Shown piece after piece: positions 59,880 through 64,000 of a DNA stretch of 64,000 nucleotides (the stretch's first letter is position 1; each line of letters opens with the position of its first letter). Origin of the DNA: Dielma sp000508965. Lineage in GTDB: Bacteria; Bacillota_I; Bacilli_A; Erysipelotrichales; Erysipelotrichaceae. The stretch is taken from NCBI GenBank assembly GCA_000508965.1, contig BAHV02000010.1:248001-312000 (forward strand), written 5' to 3'. The position numbers and the translations under genes are program-made. The notes below the pieces were generated by a model. The model made no database searches. It saw only the letters and a program-made list of their open reading frames with translations, and was not told the origin of the DNA.

Positions 59880-60827
59880 ATGAATTATTTATTTGGCGGC
59901 TATCCAAGTGTTCCGGCCACAGGTATTGTGGCAGCTGATTTAGATCATGGCCGTTTCAGTAAACCACAGTCACTGATTAAGGCTGATTACACAACGTATT
60001 TTGATTCATATAATCATGTGCTGGCTACTATTCAGAAGACAGCGGAAAAGGGCTGTATTGGTCTTTATGATCAAAACGGCAAGCTGCTTCAAGAAATTCA
60101 AGAATCAGAAAAACCGGCATGTTATCTGTGTTTCTCACATGATGGCAGGCATTTAGTAACTACCAATTATCATGAGGGATCAGCACATATTTATGCTTAT
60201 GACGGTAAATTGACATTAGTAAAACGGCTGACATTTGGTGAAGGGGCAAAGATGCATTGTGCTTGGTTTGATAAGTCTGATCAGCGCTTGATTTTATCAG
60301 CGCTTGGTTTAGATCAGCTGATAGTGCTGGATCAGGAATTGAATGAGCTGAAACGAATTGATTTCCCTAAGGGAAGCGGTGTAAGACATCTTGTATCAGA
60401 TGCACAGGATCATTATTTATACGCGGTCAGTGAATTAAGCAATGAAATCTTTGTGATTGATTTGAATGATTTAATCATTGTTCAGCAGCTTTCCATGCTG
60501 ATGGATGAAACACAGCCATCGGCAGGCGCTGCCATCAGATTGTCAAAGAATGGCCGTCATCTTTATGCATCTACCCGCGGCCAGAATTTGATCGTACATT
60601 TTCATGTGATGAAAAATGGACAGCTGGAGCTGAATGAAATCTATCACTGCAATCATCAAACACCGCGCGATTTTCTGCTGAGTGAGGATGAGAAATATAT
60701 GTTGATTGCCTATCAGGACAGTGACTGCATCGATAGTGTGGCGCTGAATGCTGACATGGCATTGCGGGAAACGGTGGATACGCTGAGGCTGCCTAAAATC
60801 GTATGCATTAAACCGTTCATTCAATAG
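59880..60827 (+). CDS. Seven-bladed beta-propeller, lactonase family
   Basis: 315 residues. Repeating blades (FSHDGRHLVTTNYHEGSAHI, IRLSKNGRHLYASTRG, LLSEDEKYMLIAYQDSD) match the YbhE/Pgl-type lactonase family. Members hydrolyse 6-phosphogluconolactone, but many family members have no tested activity, so the substrate is uncertain. AAGGAGGAAAGG precedes the ATG. Confidence 0.82.
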   Translation: MNYLFGGYPSVPATGIVAADLDHGRFSKPQSLIKADYTTYFDSYNHVLATIQKTAEKGCIGLYDQNGKLLQEIQESEKPACYLCFSHDGRHLVTTNYHEGSAHIYAYDGKLTLVKRLTFGEGAKMHCAWFDKSDQRLILSALGLDQLIVLDQELNELKRIDFPKGSGVRHLVSDAQDHYLYAVSELSNEIFVIDLNDLIIVQQLSMLMDETQPSAGAAIRLSKNGRHLYASTRGQNLIVHFHVMKNGQLELNEIYHCNHQTPRDFLLSEDEKYMLIAYQDSDCIDSVALNADMALRETVDTLRLPKIVCIKPFIQ

Positions 60828-60854
60828 AAGAATTTGCGTGAAGGGATGTAAATT

Positions 60855-60898
60855 AAAAAAGCTGAGCAATCAAGATTTTTCTTGACGCTCAGTTTTTA
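60855..60898. terminator. Bidirectional terminator
   Basis: CTGAGC/GCTCAG (60862-60867 and 60887-60892) and inside it TCAAG/CTTGA (60870-60874 and 60881-60885), with A-run left and T-run right. It separates two convergent genes. Confidence 0.8.
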
Positions 60899-61897
60899 TT
60901 TGCTTTGAATCTTATTAATATTTTTCAGTTCAATAACAATGGTTCCATCTGGATTGTTGATGATCTCTACTAAATCTTTTTGACTCAGACATTCAATGGG
61001 AATAATCACTTCAATGCCGCTGTCAGTTTTAAAACGCTGGACCTTCATCTGCTTGGTCTGTTTCACATTTTCAACTTGAATCTTGGGCTTGATGCCCTGC
61101 TCCAAGACTTCCTGTTTGAAATCATCCTGAATCATCCGCCGTTCAGGAAATAATTCGGCGGCCATATCCTGAATATCGATTTCTACATTGCTGTCCAGCG
61201 ATTCCTTAATCAGCTGTTTCATTTTAGGCAGAATCGCAACCTCATCCAATTCATATTTATCGATCATTGTTTCACATTTCTTCTGCAGTACCTTGCTTGA
61301 TTCCTGATAAGACGGCACAGCATCACAATCCAATATTAAACGGGTATAAAAATATACTTTTTCAGCATCTATTTCACTCTTGTTTTCAACGACTTGAATC
61401 GTCATATCCGAATATTCGATCAGCACCACCGCGTCTCTTTTCATAATATTAGTTGAAAATAATGTTTTATGACGGATGATTTCATTAACAATGCGGTCCG
61501 CTTCCTGCCTGACATTATGGGTAATGCCTTCATTATAGCTATTATCCAAAAGTGCTAAAAAACGCCGGCCATCGATTAATACATTGGCACAAATAAAATC
61601 GCAGGGCTGAAACAATCCGTATTTCATTTTTTTCTCAAAAATAATTTCTCCGATCAGTCTGGACAATTCCACAAAACTGCACTGCCCGCTTAGATAATCA
61701 TCGATTCCTTGCTTAATTGAACTGTTTGCCTTGAAATAACCATGCTGGATGTTGTTGCTGGTAAAGGCCTTCTGAATTTTATTTTGTAGAAGCTTTTCAA
61801 TTTCCGGTTCCATTTCCGGTATTGTTTCCTCCGCAAATACACAAACATTCTTTTCTGTATCCAGTACATGCAGGATACATTCATTCATTTCAATCAT
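60896..61897 (-). CDS. NdpA/YejK-like nucleoid-associated protein
   Basis: 333 residues. The layout of the 37-kDa nucleoid-associated protein family is visible: MNECILHVLDTEKNV at the N-terminus, FFKANSSIKQG-like region (YFKANSSIKQGIDD), EIIRHKTLFSTNIMKRDAVV and a C-terminal segment with SGIEVIIPIECLSQKDLVEI. The exact role in Bacillota is unknown. AGAGGG favours the ATG at 61897 over one ten codons upstream. Confidence 0.8.
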   Translation of the reverse strand: MIEMNECILHVLDTEKNVCVFAEETIPEMEPEIEKLLQNKIQKAFTSNNIQHGYFKANSSIKQGIDDYLSGQCSFVELSRLIGEIIFEKKMKYGLFQPCDFICANVLIDGRRFLALLDNSYNEGITHNVRQEADRIVNEIIRHKTLFSTNIMKRDAVVLIEYSDMTIQVVENKSEIDAEKVYFYTRLILDCDAVPSYQESSKVLQKKCETMIDKYELDEVAILPKMKQLIKESLDSNVEIDIQDMAAELFPERRMIQDDFKQEVLEQGIKPKIQVENVKQTKQMKVQRFKTDSGIEVIIPIECLSQKDLVEIINNPDGTIVIELKNINKIQSK

Positions 61898-62075
61898 TGG
61901 TTGTCCCTCTTTCATGCAAGTATGCATATTATATCATTTACACTTGGTCAATGTCAGTAAATAATCAATTTTGATAGCTGTTAATTATTTGATAAATCGT
62001 GAAATTGACTTCAAATATTGTGAATAATATGCGATAATCTATATAGTGAATGCAATCGTTCATCGGAGGCAGCTT

Positions 62076-64000
62076 ATGCAGGAGAAGTCTTCTAAAATAT
62101 ATATTAATGTCATTGCAGCTTTGATCATCATCATTTTTTTTGCTGCTTTTTTTACTCATCAGCTGCATGAAAACGTTCAGGAAAGTATCTTTAATACAAT
62201 GACGGAAATTTCTCATCAAAGTGTAAAAGTAATTCAAAAAGAGGTTGAAAAGAATCAGCATGTGATGGCAAACATCGCGGCGGGTATTTATGCGGATAAC
62301 GAAAAAGATCCAATGCAGATATTAGAAAAATTAAGGGTTCTGGATGATCTTAATGGTTTTAAGCGTATGGGTGTTATTTTAGATAATCATGAGGGTTATG
62401 CTAGTGATGACAGTCACTTTCTTTTAGATGACGAACAGCTGCAGCGTTTTGAAAAGGCTCAGCATGGCATCATATCAATTTCAGATAATCTGCTTGATTT
62501 AGTTGATCAGCAGCCAGTTACTTTGTATACTGCACCCATTGAATATAAGGACGGAACGCGATATGTGCTGTTTGGTACCTATGCTGCGCAAACCTATCAG
62601 CCGCTGCTGTCAGTTACAACTTTTGACGGACAAGGTTTTAGCGTAATCATGAAGCAGGACGGCAGTCAAATTATAGGCTCGGCAAATCAAGAGGAAACTT
62701 GCAAGAAAAATTTTTATGATGAGATTTTATCCTTGTCTAAGGATAATCAGTCAACGGTGGATGAACTAAGGCAGGCAATCAGCGCCGGTCAGAGCGGCTT
62801 TACAAACTATGCTTGTAAAAAGGATATCCGTTATATTTATTATGAACCATTAACAGTTAATGATTGGTATTTATTGAGTATTATACCTAACGCGGTAATT
62901 ACAAAAAGTATTGGCAAGACCATCACTTTGGCTTATTCTATGCTTGCCCTTTGTCTGATCGTATTAGCCTATTCACTATTGAGGGTTATATTTATCGACC
63001 GCAAACACCGCCGAGTGCTTGAGCGGATAGCATGGATTGATACTGTGACTGATTTTGATTCAATTGAGAAATTTAAAATGGATGCGTCCAAGAAACTGGA
63101 CAATGATTCTTCTTTATATGCGATGATTGCATTGAATATAAATAAATTTCAGTATATTAATGATTTATTTGGTTATGAAGAGGGGAATCGGGTACTGAAG
63201 AAAGTAGCGCAATGTCTGGTTCAGCGATTGGGCAAGAATGAATTTTTTTCCCGTATTCAGGCGGACCATTTTATCGTTTTGTTAACGTATTCAAATACTG
63301 CGCAGCTTCCTTTGCGAATTCTTGATATCATGAACAGTATTCAGGATATAGTAAGCAGCACAGAAGGTGAAATGCAGTATCAGATTCAGATGAATGCTGG
63401 GGTTTATCTTATTTCAGATCATCATGAACAGATCAATACGATGATTGACTGTGCGACGCTTGCTTTGCGTAAAGATTTTCAGAAGAAATATGAAGCCTGT
63501 GCTTTTTATGATGACACGCTTCGGGAGCAGATATTTAAAAATAAGGAAATCGAGGACATGTTTTTGCCGGCATTGAAGAATCATCAATTCAGTGTCGTTT
63601 ATCAGCCGAAATATAGTGTGCAGACACAGTGCTATGAGGGTACAGAAGCCTTAGTTCGCTGGTATTATAAGGATGATTGCATGATATCACCAGCATATTT
63701 TGTACCTATTCTTGAGCGTAATGGTTCAATTATTGAGTTGGATGAATATGTTTTGGAACAAGTATGCATTCAGTTAAGAAGCTGGTTGGATGCGGGATAT
63801 GAATTAACACCGGTATCAGTTAATGCTTCTCAGCTACATCTTTATCGTGTGGATTTCTTTACATCCTATATGGAAATTATTGACCGCTATCAAATTCCGC
63901 ATGAATTAATTGAAATTGAAATGACGGAAACCGCGCTTTATGAAAATGAAGCAAAGGCTTCTGAACTTTTGAATCAATTCAGGGATGCAGGGATTAAAAT
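62076..64000 (+). CDS. Membrane GGDEF/EAL protein with degenerate GGDEF (cut by window end)
   Basis: At least 641 residues; the frame is still open at the window end. Membrane helices near 10-27 and 285-303 enclose an extracellular Cache-like sensor. The GGDEF position reads IQADHF, lacking the Gly-Gly-Asp-Glu active site, so this domain is probably a GTP sensor or structural. The EAL domain starts YQPKYS and has EALVRW (Glu-Ala-Leu), VNASQL and LIEIEMTETAL, so phosphodiesterase activity is likely. CGGAGGC precedes the ATG. Confidence 0.85.
   Translation, partial: MQEKSSKIYINVIAALIIIIFFAAFFTHQLHENVQESIFNTMTEISHQSVKVIQKEVEKNQHVMANIAAGIYADNEKDPMQILEKLRVLDDLNGFKRMGVILDNHEGYASDDSHFLLDDEQLQRFEKAQHGIISISDNLLDLVDQQPVTLYTAPIEYKDGTRYVLFGTYAAQTYQPLLSVTTFDGQGFSVIMKQDGSQIIGSANQEETCKKNFYDEILSLSKDNQSTVDELRQAISAGQSGFTNYACKKDIRYIYYEPLTVNDWYLLSIIPNAVITKSIGKTITLAYSMLALCLIVLAYSLLRVIFIDRKHRRVLERIAWIDTVTDFDSIEKFKMDASKKLDNDSSLYAMIALNINKFQYINDLFGYEEGNRVLKKVAQCLVQRLGKNEFFSRIQADHFIVLLTYSNTAQLPLRILDIMNSIQDIVSSTEGEMQYQIQMNAGVYLISDHHEQINTMIDCATLALRKDFQKKYEACAFYDDTLREQIFKNKEIEDMFLPALKNHQFSVVYQPKYSVQTQCYEGTEALVRWYYKDDCMISPAYFVPILERNGSIIELDEYVLEQVCIQLRSWLDAGYELTPVSVNASQLHLYRVDFFTSYMEIIDRYQIPHELIEIEMTETALYENEAKASELLNQFRDAGIK

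Overview
The window looks like the chromosome of a low-GC, endospore-forming Bacillota. Coding style, strong GGAGG ribosome-binding sites, a cotJ spore-coat operon and large GGDEF/EAL proteins fit an Erysipelotrichia-type gut bacterium, but no rRNA or other marker here fixes the genus. Two blocks of host genes flank a complete-looking 43.2-kb prophage (about 9850-53012).

Left host block (1-9850): the tail of an unidentified protein, an active-looking GGDEF/EAL cyclic-di-GMP enzyme, a DUF554 membrane protein, a MarR regulator with its operator, a heterodimeric ABC exporter, two small genes, and the 3' part of cotJC. Right host block (53010-64000): the 5' part of cotJC, cotJB with a very cysteine-rich extension, cotJA, azlCD, a GNAT acetyltransferase, an ABC/FtsX pair, a beta-propeller lactonase-like protein, an NdpA-like nucleoid protein, and the start of a second GGDEF/EAL protein whose GGDEF motif is degenerate.

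The central observation is that the prophage splits cotJC, the spore-coat manganese-catalase-like gene. The N-terminal 65 codons (53204-53010) and the C-terminal 133 codons (9850-9449) share the core GAAT. Joining them at that core restores a 198-codon frame with all five expected Mn ligands. The joined phage ends form a 48-bp attP with 16-bp inverted arms (15/16 matching) centred on a GA dinucleotide, as expected for the large serine integrase at 11231-12796. The layout resembles skin/sigK and SP-beta/spsM, where prophage excision in the mother cell rebuilds a sporulation gene.

Prophage layout: Fic protein, integrase, SHOCT protein, ImmA-like protease and repressor on the minus strand; a divergent immunity region with three CTAAGnnnCTTAG operators; early genes and a recombination/replication module (SMC-like ATPase, Sak4-like ATPase, DUF669, SF2 helicase, primase-helicase) followed by an iteron cluster that may be the origin; RusA and an ArpU-like late regulator; two candidate structured RNAs around a DUF4417 gene; packaging, head and siphovirus tail genes; a tail-fibre region; holin, a lipoprotein and a choline-binding-type endolysin; and a right arm with two ribbon-helix-helix genes, possible RBS-sequestering leaders and a KilAC antirepressor.

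The fibre region (44.2-47.8 kb) appears built for variation. It has two poly-G tracts (8 and 11 G) that place reading frames out of phase, repeated fibre domains, and an oppositely oriented glycine-rich fibre plus accessory gene. Inverted sequences at both ends suggest an invertible segment.
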